From Candidatus Acidianus copahuensis (GTDB taxonomy: Archaea; Thermoproteota; Thermoprotei_A; Sulfolobales; Sulfolobaceae), in contig NZ_JFZT01000039.1 of NCBI RefSeq assembly GCF_000632495.1, forward strand, positions 300,501 through 364,500: 64,000 nucleotides of DNA, in the 5' to 3' direction. A program made the position numbers and the translations under genes. Under the pieces are notes generated by a model. The model was not told where the DNA came from. It saw only the letters and a program-made list of their open reading frames with translations, and searched no databases. The stretch's first letter is position 1. Each line of letters opens with the position of its first letter. This document shows, piece by piece, positions 52,446-62,129 of this stretch.

Positions 52446-53672
52446 ATGATAACTTATACAGCCCCTATGTGGGTTGGAATACTAATAGGTTTTATAATCG
52501 GTGCAGCTGCGGAAATTTGGGGAATAGCTAATCCAGAGACGTTGATAAGGTTGGCAAAGTGGGAAGATAGACTTTTTGTTATATGTATAGCTCTTGGTTT
52601 AGCAATATCTGCACCTGTTCTCTACGGACTATATGCTTTAGGTATAGGTTTCCACTTTAGTCCAAAGCCTCTTTACGTAATAGGAGTCGGTATTGGCGGT
52701 CTTATTTTTGGGAGCGGTTTGGCGATAAGCGGTTATTTCCCTGGTTCTATATGGATGGCCTTAGGTGAGGGAAGAAGGGATGCAATCTATGCAGTATTTG
52801 GCGCTATACTTGGAGCTGCGACATGGACAGTTCTTTATCAGACACCTGTTGGCCAGTGGTTAGTAAATACGCTAAACTTCGGGAGCGTAGTCATTGGAGG
52901 TACTCATGTAGACAAGTTTATAATTAGACCGTGGTATGGTACCCCTGCCGTTATTTTTGGTATTTCTTTAGTTTACGCTGTAGGATTATTCTTAGTTGCA
53001 TACTATTTACCAAGATATAAAGGTGGAGTAAGAAGTTGCTTAAGGGAAAATATTGAGAAGAGAAGTACTCCATACGAAGTTGAGAAACATAAAGAGACAG
53101 CAATGTTCCTAACCGATGGTGGATTGCCTTATTCTGAAAATAGCATTGCTAAGAAGTTAAATGAGTATTACGCAACAGAAAGTAATGTAACTAGGTGGTT
53201 TATGGTTTCGGTTGCTGGGATTGTTGGACTAACAGTTGTTCTAGAGATGTTTTTACACCAGATTTTTGGAGAGAGCACTACAGATTCATGGTTAGCAGGA
53301 ATGTTATTTCTCCCGACATTTAAGTATAGTCAAAGCGTGTTTGCTGGAATAGGTTGGGAACCATTTAGCGATATAGGAACTTTAATGGGAGCATTGTTTG
53401 CATCAGTGTTCTTAACTAGGAGGTTTACTTCCTTTAGGAACATTATACCTCCTAGCTGGAGCATTAGATTCGGAAACAGCCAGATTACAAGGTTCCTAGG
53501 ATCATTTGGCGGAGCTTATCTAATGCTGTTTGGAGCAAGAATGGCTGATGGGTGCGCATCTGGACATATATTAAGTGGTGATCTACAGATGGCAATAAGC
53601 GGTTTAGAGTTCACTGCAGCAGTATTCGCGGCAATGCTGATAACAGCTCATTACGTTTACAGGAAGAGGTGA
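52446..53672 (+). CDS. YeeE/YedE (TsuA-like) sulfur-compound transporter
   Basis: 408 residues, about ten helices in two halves. Each half carries the family loop with small residues: GSGLAISGYFPGS in the first, and GARMADGCASGHILSG, with its conserved Cys, in the second. YeeE/TsuA proteins import thiosulfate. Here it may bring thiosulfate or another sulfur compound to the TusA/DsrE/sHdr pathway. A long soluble loop (about 200-250) separates the halves. The next gene starts 7 bp later, so they form an operon. Confidence 0.85.
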   Translation: MITYTAPMWVGILIGFIIGAAAEIWGIANPETLIRLAKWEDRLFVICIALGLAISAPVLYGLYALGIGFHFSPKPLYVIGVGIGGLIFGSGLAISGYFPGSIWMALGEGRRDAIYAVFGAILGAATWTVLYQTPVGQWLVNTLNFGSVVIGGTHVDKFIIRPWYGTPAVIFGISLVYAVGLFLVAYYLPRYKGGVRSCLRENIEKRSTPYEVEKHKETAMFLTDGGLPYSENSIAKKLNEYYATESNVTRWFMVSVAGIVGLTVVLEMFLHQIFGESTTDSWLAGMLFLPTFKYSQSVFAGIGWEPFSDIGTLMGALFASVFLTRRFTSFRNIIPPSWSIRFGNSQITRFLGSFGGAYLMLFGARMADGCASGHILSGDLQMAISGLEFTAAVFAAMLITAHYVYRKR

Positions 53673-53678
53673 GAGAAA

Positions 53679-53945
53679 ATGATGAGTAGAACAAACCTAG
53701 ATTCCCTTGATAAAGCGTATAAGGCCATCTTGATAGTCGGCTTTATATTGATGCTTGTCGTGGCTGCAGCTGTTACCAACGATACTGCTACAAAGCCTTT
53801 AACGGGATCTCAAGTTGCGGCAGTTGGGTTTATAGCCGTCTTTCTGCTGTTCTTAGGCGCATTAGTTTACAATCAGTTTCCAGATTCTATACTCGGTAAA
53901 CCAAAAAAGGAAAGTCAAAAGAGCGAAGTCAAGGAAAAATCCTAA
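53679..53945 (+). CDS. Small two-helix membrane protein, YeeE partner
   Basis: 88 residues with two hydrophobic segments (about 14-32 and 45-65) and a Lys/Glu/Ser-rich cytoplasmic tail (PKKESQKSEVKEKS). It starts 7 bp after the transporter behind GAGGTGAGAG, a strong ribosome site. Family unknown. Probably an accessory subunit of the transporter. Confidence 0.7.
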   Translation: MMSRTNLDSLDKAYKAILIVGFILMLVVAAAVTNDTATKPLTGSQVAAVGFIAVFLLFLGALVYNQFPDSILGKPKKESQKSEVKEKS

Positions 53946-53956
53946 ATTTTAAAAAA

Positions 53957-54802
53957 TTATTTTTTCCAGATTTTTCTTGCTTCTTCTCTTAATTTTTCGC
54001 TACTATCTTTAGAAAGCGGGTAAATTGGATCTCTTGGATATCCAACTGAATAGCCTTGAAACTCTTCCACTAGTTCATATATTGCAGAGAATTGCCCTAC
54101 CCTTTTAGTGAGGTTTACTAGGTCAATTAACACGAATTGATTTTTGATTGCACTTCCAACGTCTCCATTTCTTAGCGATTCCCTTATCTGATTAAGGATT
54201 TCTGGTGCATAGTTTCCGGCCCCTGACACTGTCCCGTCTAACCCGGAAGCCATCGAAGTCATAGCCAGACTATCGCTTCCATTGTATGTCTTTATACCGA
54301 GTTCTTTATATCGCAAAGTATGTGCGAAATCAGGATTAGTATCTTTGACTCCCGAAATACATCCTATTTCTTTAACCATATCTGCATCTACGTCCTTTCC
54401 AGTCGCTGAAGGGTAATTGTAAAGGTAAACGGCATTAGATGATTTCGAACATATATCTTTAAAGTATTTGACTATAAACTCTTTTGGTATAGAAAAATAA
54501 TAAGGTGGATAAGATGCTACTGCGATCAAATCTTTCTTGTTAGCGTAACTTACTAATTCCATTGTTTCGCTCAAGTTCAGAGAACCTACTTGGAATATTA
54601 CCTTGTCAGTGACCTCAATAGTTGCGTCAAACATCTTCCTTTTCTCCTCTGCAGAAAGGGCGGGACCTAATCCAGTAGTACCGTTAACAAATATAATATC
54701 TACTCCTTTTTTTAGCAAATTTTCAACATGTGTCCTTACCTTAGTTTCGTCAATTTTTCCGTCGCTAGTAAACGGAGTAACTATAGGGACAACGATCTCC
54801 AT
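53957..54802 (-). CDS. kdgA: 2-keto-3-deoxygluconate (KDG/KDPG) aldolase
   Basis: 281-residue TIM-barrel aldolase of the DapA superfamily. The N-terminus MEIVVPIVTPFTSDGKID, FVNGTTGLGPALS, the catalytic Tyr in VYLYNYPSATGKD and the Schiff-base Lys in SGVKDTNPDF closely follow Sulfolobus KdgA. It cleaves KD(P)G or KD(P)Gal to pyruvate and glyceraldehyde (3-phosphate). ATG 54802 overlaps the dehydratase stop by one base behind GGAGGGGATA. A longer frame from 54835 only adds a tail inside the dehydratase gene. kdgK and gapN are not adjacent. Confidence 0.92.
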   Translation of the reverse strand: MEIVVPIVTPFTSDGKIDETKVRTHVENLLKKGVDIIFVNGTTGLGPALSAEEKRKMFDATIEVTDKVIFQVGSLNLSETMELVSYANKKDLIAVASYPPYYFSIPKEFIVKYFKDICSKSSNAVYLYNYPSATGKDVDADMVKEIGCISGVKDTNPDFAHTLRYKELGIKTYNGSDSLAMTSMASGLDGTVSGAGNYAPEILNQIRESLRNGDVGSAIKNQFVLIDLVNLTKRVGQFSAIYELVEEFQGYSVGYPRDPIYPLSKDSSEKLREEARKIWKK

Positions 54803-55983
54803 TAATATCCCCTCCACGTATTCTTTACTACCCAAACAGGTTCCTCAACTACATCTAGTGGGATTGGTTCTGCCTTGAGTTGTTCGATTAACTTTTCGTT
54901 TACATTTATGCCTATTCCGCTTTTTTCTGGAACTTTTGCATATCCTCCTTCTATAGGTGTCTCTCCATAAACTAGATCTCTCTTCCATTGAGGGAAGAAA
55001 TCATAAAAGCTTTCAAGGATAAGCAGATTTGGTATAACCGAGGAAAGCTGAAGTGTGACAGCGTTCTGTATAGGACCAAAGGCATTATGGAAAGCTATTT
55101 CCACATCATTTGCCTCAGCCAATGCTGCAACCTTTCTAGCTATTGTAACACCCCCTACATTAGTTAGGTCTGGTTGCAATACGTCCGCAAGCCTGTTATC
55201 AATGTAGAACATTGCCTCCTTTAGGCTGACTAGTCTTTCCCCTAACGCAACTCTAACGCTGGTTGAAGTCCTATATTTTTTATATCCTTCAATATCCTCA
55301 TGATGTACTGGTTCTTCCATAAATAGAGGATTATACTTAGCTATTCTCTTAGCGATGTCAATTGCTGAATTTGCGTTAAACCTTCCATGGTGTTCAATCA
55401 TAATCTCAACATCGTCCCCAAGAGCTTCTCTAACTGCTTTTACCCTTTCCTCAGCCTCCCTTAATCCTTTTTCGTCTATCCAGTCATAGTATTGCCCAAA
55501 CGGGTCAAACTTTAACGCCTTATACCCCATTTTAGTAACTTCCTTAGCTTTCATCACAAAATCTTGAGGTGTAACACAGTCTGAATACCATCCATTAGCG
55601 TAAACTTTAACTTGTTCCCTAAACTTACCTCCAAGTAGTTTATAGATAGGCGATCCCAATTCCTTCCCTAAAATGTCCCATAACGCTATATCAATAGCGC
55701 TTGTGGCTGTAGCGGATTCAAAAGACCTAGAAAGGTAAAAATCCTGTTTATACCACTCATGATAGTTCTTTTCAACTTCCTCAGCTTCTTTTCCTATATA
55801 TCCCTTGGCTACTTGCTTTATTGCATTATATACTGACACAATCCTCAGAGTCGGAACTGCCTCTCCATATCCAACTATACCGTTAGTAGTTGTTACTTTA
55901 ACCAAAATAGCACTAGAGGCCCATGTAGCACCTCCTTTTTCCTTAGAGGTTAGAACAATTGGTTCAATGTCTTGGATTTTCAT
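54802..55983 (-). CDS. gad: Gluconate/galactonate dehydratase (enolase superfamily)
   Basis: 393 residues, mandelate racemase/muconate lactonising subfamily. Metal and catalytic residues are visible in KALKFDPFG, IMIEHHGRFN, FMEEPVHHED, VALGERL and AFHNAFGP. It dehydrates gluconate and galactonate to KDG and KDGal, handing them to KdgA encoded next. GTTTAAGATTTTT at about 56003-56015 is the TATA box, 25 bp from the ATG, so the transcript is leaderless. Confidence 0.9.
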   Translation of the reverse strand: MKIQDIEPIVLTSKEKGGATWASSAILVKVTTTNGIVGYGEAVPTLRIVSVYNAIKQVAKGYIGKEAEEVEKNYHEWYKQDFYLSRSFESATATSAIDIALWDILGKELGSPIYKLLGGKFREQVKVYANGWYSDCVTPQDFVMKAKEVTKMGYKALKFDPFGQYYDWIDEKGLREAEERVKAVREALGDDVEIMIEHHGRFNANSAIDIAKRIAKYNPLFMEEPVHHEDIEGYKKYRTSTSVRVALGERLVSLKEAMFYIDNRLADVLQPDLTNVGGVTIARKVAALAEANDVEIAFHNAFGPIQNAVTLQLSSVIPNLLILESFYDFFPQWKRDLVYGETPIEGGYAKVPEKSGIGINVNEKLIEQLKAEPIPLDVVEEPVWVVKNTWRGY

Positions 55984-56458
55984 GAATTGAATTAGCTAGC
56001 AAAAATCTTAAACCTTTCTAGTGTTTTTTCAATCTCCGGGATATCATGGACTAAAACATCAAGACTATAGGGATGAAAATCTCCTTATAGAAAGTATTAA
56101 GTCATTTCTTAGATAATAATTTGATATCCTCACTAGAATCTTTAAATTTATTCGTACACGGATAACAAACATTGAGGTTAAAAGATCAGTTGAAATTAGA
56201 TAGAGAAGTAAAACCATCTCGCCTTTCGGTTTAAGCTTTATCAATTCGTCTATGAAGAGGGTATTTTGCACTTTCCGTTTGTCCCTAGAGGTATCCCACC
56301 TTATCTTTATGCAACTGATTCCTTCATGGAATTGTCTGTACATATCTATTGTGTACTATCCTCTTAACTTATCTCCAGATAGTTATTTCAATTTATTAGG
56401 TTTGATGACATAGAATTAATCTTCTTAGAAAGATTTTAAGACTTTCATAATATACGAA
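55984..56458. other. Intergenic stretch without a supported gene
   Basis: A 92-codon - strand frame (56343-56065) is open, and its first half reads like protein (FHEGISCIKIRWDTSRDKRK), but the second half looks like translated AT-rich DNA and no family is recognised. It may be the relic of a gene. The rest is AT-rich and holds the gad promoter on the left. Confidence 0.3.
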
Positions 56459-56502
56459 TATATCAGAGTTCTCGATTAATTTTATATCAGAGTTCTCGAT
56501 TA
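56459..56502 (+). promoter_or_regulatory. Tandem 20-bp repeats over the poxB promoter
   Basis: TATATCAGAGTTCTCGATTA occurs exactly at 56459-56478 and again at 56483-56502, a 24-bp period. The second copy overlaps the TATA element TTTTATAT (56480-56486), which is 25 bp before the ATG at 56510. A protein bound to both copies would cover the core promoter, so this is a strong operator candidate. Confidence 0.6.
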
Positions 56503-56509
56503 GATTATT

Positions 56510-58159
56510 ATGACATCTGTTGCAGACGTTATAGTAAAAGTACTTGAAGAGAGTGGAATAGAAAGAATATACGGAATCCCAGGGGACTCTATAGATCCTC
56601 TTGTAGATTCAATAAGAAAGTCCAATATTAAATATGTTCATGTAGGGCATGAAGAGGGGGCTGCTTTTGCTGCTTCTGTCGAGGGGAAAATAACAGGAAA
56701 GCCCGCAGCAGTTATGGGCACTTCGGGACCTGGATCAATACACTTACTTAATGGCCTTTACGACGCAAAAATGGATCACGTTCCAGTTATTGCCTTTTCA
56801 GGCCAAGTAGAGTCAGATATGATTGGTCATGATTACTTCCAGGAGGTAAACTTGCTGAAGCTTTTTGATGATGTCTCAGTGTTTAACCAGATGATAGTTA
56901 ATCCAGATAATGCAGAGTATTTAATAAGAAGGGCCATAAGAGAAGCTAAAACTAAGAGAGGAGTTGCACATCTTAACCTGCCGGTTGACATTCTAAGGAA
57001 AAGCGTAAATTATAAGGGGGTTAAGGATACAGTTGAAGCTAAGGTAGAGTATTCGGTAGACTTCACAAAAGCAAAGGAGCTTATAAAGAAAAGCGAAAGG
57101 CCTGTTATTATGATAGGAGGGGGTTCCAGGGGTTCATCTAAGGGTATAAACGACTTTGCCGAGAAAATCGGCTCTCCTGTAATATATGCCCTTAATGGTA
57201 AGGGTATTCTGCCTGATGACGATCCAAAGGTTATGGGAGGAATAGGCCTTCTAGGAAGTAAACCATCTATTGACGCTATTGACAAGGCAGATCTTCTCAT
57301 AATGCTAGGAACAGTATTTCCATACGTGAACTTCCTCCCAAAGGACGTGAAGACAATTCAAGTCGACATAGATCCATCTCACATAGGTAAAAGAATTAAT
57401 GTTGATTTATCTTATCCAATACCAGTTGACTCGTTCTTAAAGATTGACGTAGAGGAGAAAGATGAGAAGTTTTATGAGAAGATGAAAGGTTCAAAGGAGG
57501 ATTGGTTAAACTCCTTAAGGAAACAAGAGGAGAGCAATGATAAACCAATGAAGCCTCAAAAAATTGCGTACCTTATCTCGCAGAAATGCGCAAAGAATGC
57601 AGTAATAGTTACTGATACTGGCAACGTAACAATGTGGACGGCGAGACACTTCAGGGCGTCTGGACAGCAAACGTTTGTATTTTCATCATGGTTAGGCTCA
57701 ATGGGTATAGGTGTCCCTGGGGCAGTCGGTGCATCGTTTGCAGTGGGGAATTCAAGACAAGTTATCTCTTTCGTTGGAGATGGAGGATTTACTATGACAA
57801 TGATGGAAATGATAACAGCAAAGAGGTACAATCTCCCGGTTAAAATTATAGTATATAACAATTCAAAGTTAGGAATGATAAAGTTTGAGCAGGAAGTAAT
57901 GGGTTACCCTGAGTGGGGAGTAGACCTTTATAATCCGGATCTAGGTAAGTTGGCAGAATCTATAGGTTTTAAGGCTTTTTCCATTTCTGATCCTAATGAT
58001 GCTGAAACAACAATTGATGAGTTCTTGAAGACTGAAGGTCCAGCTTTATTAGATGCAATCATAGACCCAAACGAGAGACCAATGCCTCCTAAATTGACCT
58101 TTAAGCAGGCAGAAGGATATGTTATATCCATATTTAGAGAAAAACTCCAGGGGATTTGA
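56510..58159 (+). CDS. poxB: Pyruvate oxidase-type ThDP enzyme (PoxB-like)
   Basis: 549 residues with the three ThDP-family domains. GIPGDSIDPLVDSIRKS, HVGHEEGAAFAASVEG with the cofactor-activating Glu, GTSGPGSIHLLNG and IGHDYFQEVN are at the front, and GDGGFTMTMMEMITAKRYNL ends in YNNSKLGMIK, the ThDP/Mg motif. Similarity pattern is that of pyruvate oxidase/pyruvate:quinone oxidoreductase rather than acetolactate synthase. It would oxidise pyruvate to acetate and CO2. The next gene, an NDH2-like flavoprotein, begins at the base after its stop. Confidence 0.85.
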   Translation: MTSVADVIVKVLEESGIERIYGIPGDSIDPLVDSIRKSNIKYVHVGHEEGAAFAASVEGKITGKPAAVMGTSGPGSIHLLNGLYDAKMDHVPVIAFSGQVESDMIGHDYFQEVNLLKLFDDVSVFNQMIVNPDNAEYLIRRAIREAKTKRGVAHLNLPVDILRKSVNYKGVKDTVEAKVEYSVDFTKAKELIKKSERPVIMIGGGSRGSSKGINDFAEKIGSPVIYALNGKGILPDDDPKVMGGIGLLGSKPSIDAIDKADLLIMLGTVFPYVNFLPKDVKTIQVDIDPSHIGKRINVDLSYPIPVDSFLKIDVEEKDEKFYEKMKGSKEDWLNSLRKQEESNDKPMKPQKIAYLISQKCAKNAVIVTDTGNVTMWTARHFRASGQQTFVFSSWLGSMGIGVPGAVGASFAVGNSRQVISFVGDGGFTMTMMEMITAKRYNLPVKIIVYNNSKLGMIKFEQEVMGYPEWGVDLYNPDLGKLAESIGFKAFSISDPNDAETTIDEFLKTEGPALLDAIIDPNERPMPPKLTFKQAEGYVISIFREKLQGI

Positions 58160-59155
58160 GTGATAGTAATTTTAGGTGGAGGATATGCAGGTCTCTCTGC
58201 GCTTTCTGAGAATAGTAATGCAATTTTGGTGGATAGGAAGAGCTATTTTACCTTGACTCCTTGGCTAATTGACTTTGTTTGTGGGATCAGGAACGAGACA
58301 GAGGTCAAGGCAAAATATCCTAAGGTAATCAAGGGAGAAGTATCCAAAATTGACTACAAGGAGAAAAGGGTAATTGTAGGTGAAACTGAGATAAAATTTG
58401 ATAAGCTAATTGTCTCTTTGGGGCATCATCAGAATCTTCCGAGATTAAAGGGGGCAAAAGAGTTTGCCCACAAAATAGAGACTTTTGAGGATGCGGTAAA
58501 TTTGAAAAGTAAAATAGAAACTTCAAAGAATATAGTAATTATTGGAGGAGGAGCCACTGGTGTTGAGATCGCAGGAAATTTGAGGGGGAAAAACGTCACA
58601 TTAGTTCAGAGAAGAGATAGACTTTTACCTACAATGTCAACAGCTTCTTCAGAAAGGGCAAGAACTCTATTAGAGGAAAATGGAGTAAAATTGCTTTTAG
58701 GAACTGAAGCGTTAGAGGTAAAAAAGAATTCAGTGGTAACTTCTAACGGTGAGATTAAGTCAGAGGTGACAGTGTTTGCAGGAGGATTAAAGGGGCCTAG
58801 TATAGTAGAGGACTTTGGGCATACTAACAAGAACCATAGGATGATAGTTGATAAAAACCTGAGATCCATAGATTACAGAGACGTGTTTGGAGCAGGAGAT
58901 TGTGCGACTTTTTCCAACGAGGACATCCCTATGTCAGCAGAAGTAGCGATATCAGCGGGAAAAATAGCTATGAGAAACGCCTTAGGTGAAGAAAATACGT
59001 TCATTCCTAGAAGAACCGCAACAATTTTAAGAGTTAATAATTTCTTTTTTGGAGATTTTGGGAACTCTTACATAGAAGGAGATATGGCAAAGATAATGAG
59101 GGGTCTAGCTTACGTGCAGTCTTTAGTTCTCCCCGCAAGAGGTGTAAATGTCTAG
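58160..59155 (+). CDS. NDH2/SQR-like FAD-dependent oxidoreductase
   Basis: 331 residues, two-dinucleotide-fold flavoprotein: ILGGGYAGLSA at 4-14, IIGGGATGVEIAG near 127-139 and FGAGDCATF near 248. The length and ending LAYVQSLVLPARGVNV suit a type II NADH dehydrogenase or related quinone reductase, but it lacks the cysteine pair of sulfide:quinone reductase. Start is GTG at 58160 immediately after the poxB stop, behind CAGGGG. Probably passes electrons from a carrier to quinone together with PoxB. Confidence 0.78.
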   Translation: MIVILGGGYAGLSALSENSNAILVDRKSYFTLTPWLIDFVCGIRNETEVKAKYPKVIKGEVSKIDYKEKRVIVGETEIKFDKLIVSLGHHQNLPRLKGAKEFAHKIETFEDAVNLKSKIETSKNIVIIGGGATGVEIAGNLRGKNVTLVQRRDRLLPTMSTASSERARTLLEENGVKLLLGTEALEVKKNSVVTSNGEIKSEVTVFAGGLKGPSIVEDFGHTNKNHRMIVDKNLRSIDYRDVFGAGDCATFSNEDIPMSAEVAISAGKIAMRNALGEENTFIPRRTATILRVNNFFFGDFGNSYIEGDMAKIMRGLAYVQSLVLPARGVNV

Positions 59156-60052
59156 AACGCATTTTAGATCTCTTATTGCAATATCTAAGGGAATTGGAGG
59201 TTCTTTATCCTTCCTTATTGAGTCCAGAAAAAGTCTGATCTCTTCCTTTACAGTATTAACTTTCTCTATCTTAAATCTCCTTTCGTCTTCACCTAAAATT
59301 TTCAACACCACTTCATCTCCTTCATCCATTATATTTCCATTCTCTCCATATACCTCAAAGTGAGGAAGATTCCAGGAGGGAGTTGACCAACTGTAGGTGA
59401 AATTTCCGATCATACCTTGTTTGAAGAGAAAAACTGCCGTAACAGTGTCCTCTCCTTCTAATCCTGAGAAAAACTTTTTACAGCTTGCCTTCACTTCGCT
59501 GTATTCTCCCCCTAGGTTCAGAAGAGAATCAATGTAATGTATTCCTCCGTCGATTAAAGCTCCCCCTCCCATTAACTCCTTGTGTTTTCTCCATCCTTCA
59601 GGTCTATTTAACCTTAAGTTCCTTACGTTTATTAGGGATATTCTGCCTAGTTTATTCATGTTTTTCTTGATTTCCCAAACCATTGGATCTAAGTAGTGAT
59701 TTTCTAGAACCATGAATTTTACACCGTATTTACTTGAGGCGTTTATCATAGAACGAGCTTCATTCATGTTAATAGCAATGGGTTTCTCCACCATTACGTT
59801 TTTCCCTGCACTCATAGATCTTATTGCCATAAAGCAGTGTGATTCATGACTCACGACTAAGTCAATAACGTCAGCATCTGATTTTATAACTTCCTCAAAA
59901 GACGTGAAGTATTGCGAAGCGTTAAACTCTTCCGCACATTCCTTAGCGTAATCCTTTTCCCTACTGAAAACGTAAACTTCTTCCCCTAATTCCTTAAGTG
60001 CGTTCAAATGGACTCTTCCAAATCCCCTACAACCTACTACCGCAACTTTCAT
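59123..60052 (-). CDS. Gfo/Idh/MocA-family dehydrogenase
   Basis: 309 residues. Rossmann start VAVVGCRGFGRVHLNAL, then MVEKPIAINMNEA with the conserved EKP Lys, and GGGALIDGGIHYIDSL, the catalytic HxxD-like motif (His-Tyr-Ile-Asp). NAD(P)-dependent oxidation or reduction of a sugar or polyol; substrate unknown. It converges with the flavoprotein gene, overlapping by 33 bp. Confidence 0.82.
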   Translation of the reverse strand: MKVAVVGCRGFGRVHLNALKELGEEVYVFSREKDYAKECAEEFNASQYFTSFEEVIKSDADVIDLVVSHESHCFMAIRSMSAGKNVMVEKPIAINMNEARSMINASSKYGVKFMVLENHYLDPMVWEIKKNMNKLGRISLINVRNLRLNRPEGWRKHKELMGGGALIDGGIHYIDSLLNLGGEYSEVKASCKKFFSGLEGEDTVTAVFLFKQGMIGNFTYSWSTPSWNLPHFEVYGENGNIMDEGDEVVLKILGEDERRFKIEKVNTVKEEIRLFLDSIRKDKEPPIPLDIAIRDLKCVLDIYTSCGEN

Positions 60053-60138
60053 AATTCTTTTTCCCTTTTATAGTTTTTAACCTTTAGCATTATCATAAAA
60101 ATATATTTAACTTTTTTTTAAAAAAATCTCTTATAAAG

Positions 60139-61686
60139 TTAAATCTTATTTCTAGTTAAGAACAAGATAATCCCTATGCTCGTTCCCAAGATTATAAGCC
60201 AAATTTCTATAAAATTTTTGTGTGAACTTGGTTTATCAACGAGAGTAATGTGGTATTCAGGATTTAGATATGTTGTATTTAAAATCTTCAATGTTGTGTT
60301 AAGGATATAAATTTGTCCATTAGAAAGAGTCACGTTTATGCTATAATTCTGATATCCAGGAGATTCTATTCTTATGTTGTATCTGCCTGCAGGTAACTCT
60401 AAGAGAAAAGTTCCCGTGGTCGCAACTTTCTTTCCATTTAGGAAAATCAAGGAATTATATGGGTTAACATGTCCCTCAATGAAAGCATATTTTAAATAGT
60501 AGATATATACTGTTCTATTGCTATTACCTAGAGATATTTCAAGAGACGTGTTTGTTGTGTAGTAAAGAGAAGTGTTCTCAATTATTAGATAGTAATTTCC
60601 TGGAGTTGAGATAAAAGAGAGTTCTCCATTTATCGAGCTAAATATCTCTCCATTATATTCTACCGAGAAGGTGATATTGTCAGGTATAGCCTTAATCATT
60701 AGAAAATGAAAGAAACTAAGGTTAAGGTTAATTACCGAAACTGTACTCGAGTCATAATTAGCTACATATACCTTGTCATTAGCAAGTACAATTCCCTTAG
60801 GGTATTTCCCAACATGGAAATTCTTTAATATTAGATTATTGATTACAAAAACGCTACCATTGATAGATGTAGCGTAAATATATCCGTTTGATGAAAAAGC
60901 TAAGCCGTAAGACGGATATGGAAATGAGATGTTTTCTATAATGACGTCCTTTGAAGAAATAGCTGAGATAAACCCTTTGAATAGACCATCTATGTAAACC
61001 TCGCCATTTTTTTCGTCATAAGAGATCGAGTAAGGCTGAGAATTTCCATGGATCTCTGATATACTTCCATTATGTATAATGTAAACGCCATTAAAGTTGG
61101 TAGATGTCACAAAGAGATCTCCATTAGAGGGATCATATACAATCTCATATGGGCTGAAATTTAGGTAAATTTCTCTAATTACTGATGTATTATCAATTAC
61201 AGTTATTTGTCTTGAGATAGAGTCAGCTACATATACGTAACCTGAAGACGTAACCGCTAGTCCATGAGGAGAATCTCCTACTTTAACGTTGGCTATGATA
61301 GTCATGTTCTTTATGACTGTGACCTCATTTGAACCTGCGTCCGCTACATATATATAACCGTTTATGGGATTGAAAACGATGTCAGTTGGGAATCTAGGGA
61401 TATTAAGCCTTCCAACTATTTTAGTTCCATTTATAACATAAACACTATTATTAAATGAATTTGTAACATAGATATAATTATTTAATGGATTAAATGCTAG
61501 GCGATCTGTACCAAGACCTGGATTAAATCCTTCGTAGTTTGACGCAACAAAGCTATCATTATTCAAGAAAATAGTCCCCTGAAATACTCCATATTCTGCA
61601 TGCTGAACTGGGATTAGTCCAGCCATAGAGGATAATGGTATTAAACTCAAGAATAAAAGCATGAACGCTAGGTACTTTCTGCGCAT
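60139..61686 (-). CDS. Surface beta-propeller protein with YVTN repeats and PEGA-like domain
   Basis: 515 residues. Signal peptide at 1-24, then YVTN-type propeller blades (YIYVTNSFNNSVYVINGT, YIYVADAGSNEVTVIKN, YVYVADSISRQITVIDN) to about 335, one or two beta domains including a PEGA-like one (LELPAGRYNIRIESPGYQNY) at about 400-470, and a C-terminal membrane helix (about 490-510). Many N-x-S/T sites. Expected to be anchored in the membrane and project into the S-layer. Ligand unknown. Confidence 0.8.
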   Translation of the reverse strand: MRRKYLAFMLLFLSLIPLSSMAGLIPVQHAEYGVFQGTIFLNNDSFVASNYEGFNPGLGTDRLAFNPLNNYIYVTNSFNNSVYVINGTKIVGRLNIPRFPTDIVFNPINGYIYVADAGSNEVTVIKNMTIIANVKVGDSPHGLAVTSSGYVYVADSISRQITVIDNTSVIREIYLNFSPYEIVYDPSNGDLFVTSTNFNGVYIIHNGSISEIHGNSQPYSISYDEKNGEVYIDGLFKGFISAISSKDVIIENISFPYPSYGLAFSSNGYIYATSINGSVFVINNLILKNFHVGKYPKGIVLANDKVYVANYDSSTVSVINLNLSFFHFLMIKAIPDNITFSVEYNGEIFSSINGELSFISTPGNYYLIIENTSLYYTTNTSLEISLGNSNRTVYIYYLKYAFIEGHVNPYNSLIFLNGKKVATTGTFLLELPAGRYNIRIESPGYQNYSINVTLSNGQIYILNTTLKILNTTYLNPEYHITLVDKPSSHKNFIEIWLIILGTSIGIILFLTRNKI

Positions 61687-61789
61687 TGATTATAAATAGC
61701 GAACTGGTTTAAAATATGTTATAGACAAGTTTTATCATCCTTTAGGGTATACTAGTAAACTATCTGACCTTACGATCAATCTCACTATT

Positions 61790-61925
61790 TTAGAGGAGCC
61801 CTGGATTGTTTAGATAACTACTGACCTCTTTTCCCTCCTTTTTCATTTGCTCTCTGAAGATCTCTCTCATCTCATAGAAACTAAGAGAGGAAATAAGGGA
61901 CCTAGTAAAACTCCCAATCCTTACT
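61790..61925 (-). pseudogene. C-terminal transposase-like remnant
   Basis: The - strand reads SLISSLSFYEMREIFREQMK, then KEGKEVSSYLNNPGLL and a stop at 61790. It has no start codon and an in-frame stop a few codons upstream. It looks like the C-terminal end of a basic DNA-acting protein, plausibly a transposase; no family can be named with confidence. The rest of 61687-62129 holds no gene. Confidence 0.35.
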
Positions 61926-62129
61926 TATATCTGTTCATCACTGTAAGCCCTAAAATAACGCTATGGTGAACACATAATTATTGTACGTAAAAGGGACCTT
62001 ATATACTTTTATAAGGAATCCGCGTTAATGAAGTTTTAACCCCTTATCCTCATTAAGTTAAAATCCTCATAATTTGATCTATAAACTAGAGCTGGAAAGA
62101 GTTTTATTTATCAAATCAAAAGCAAAACT

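Noticed and set aside
56065..56343. 92-codon - strand frame between gad and poxB as a real gene
   Set aside because: Only the first half looks like protein, there is no ribosome site or TATA at the right distance, and no family is recognised. Kept only as a note on the intergenic stretch.
56510..58159. Acetolactate synthase (IlvB) assignment
   Set aside because: GIPGDSIDPLVDSI and IGHDYFQEV are pyruvate oxidase-type motifs, and no small regulatory subunit gene is adjacent; a flavoprotein follows instead.
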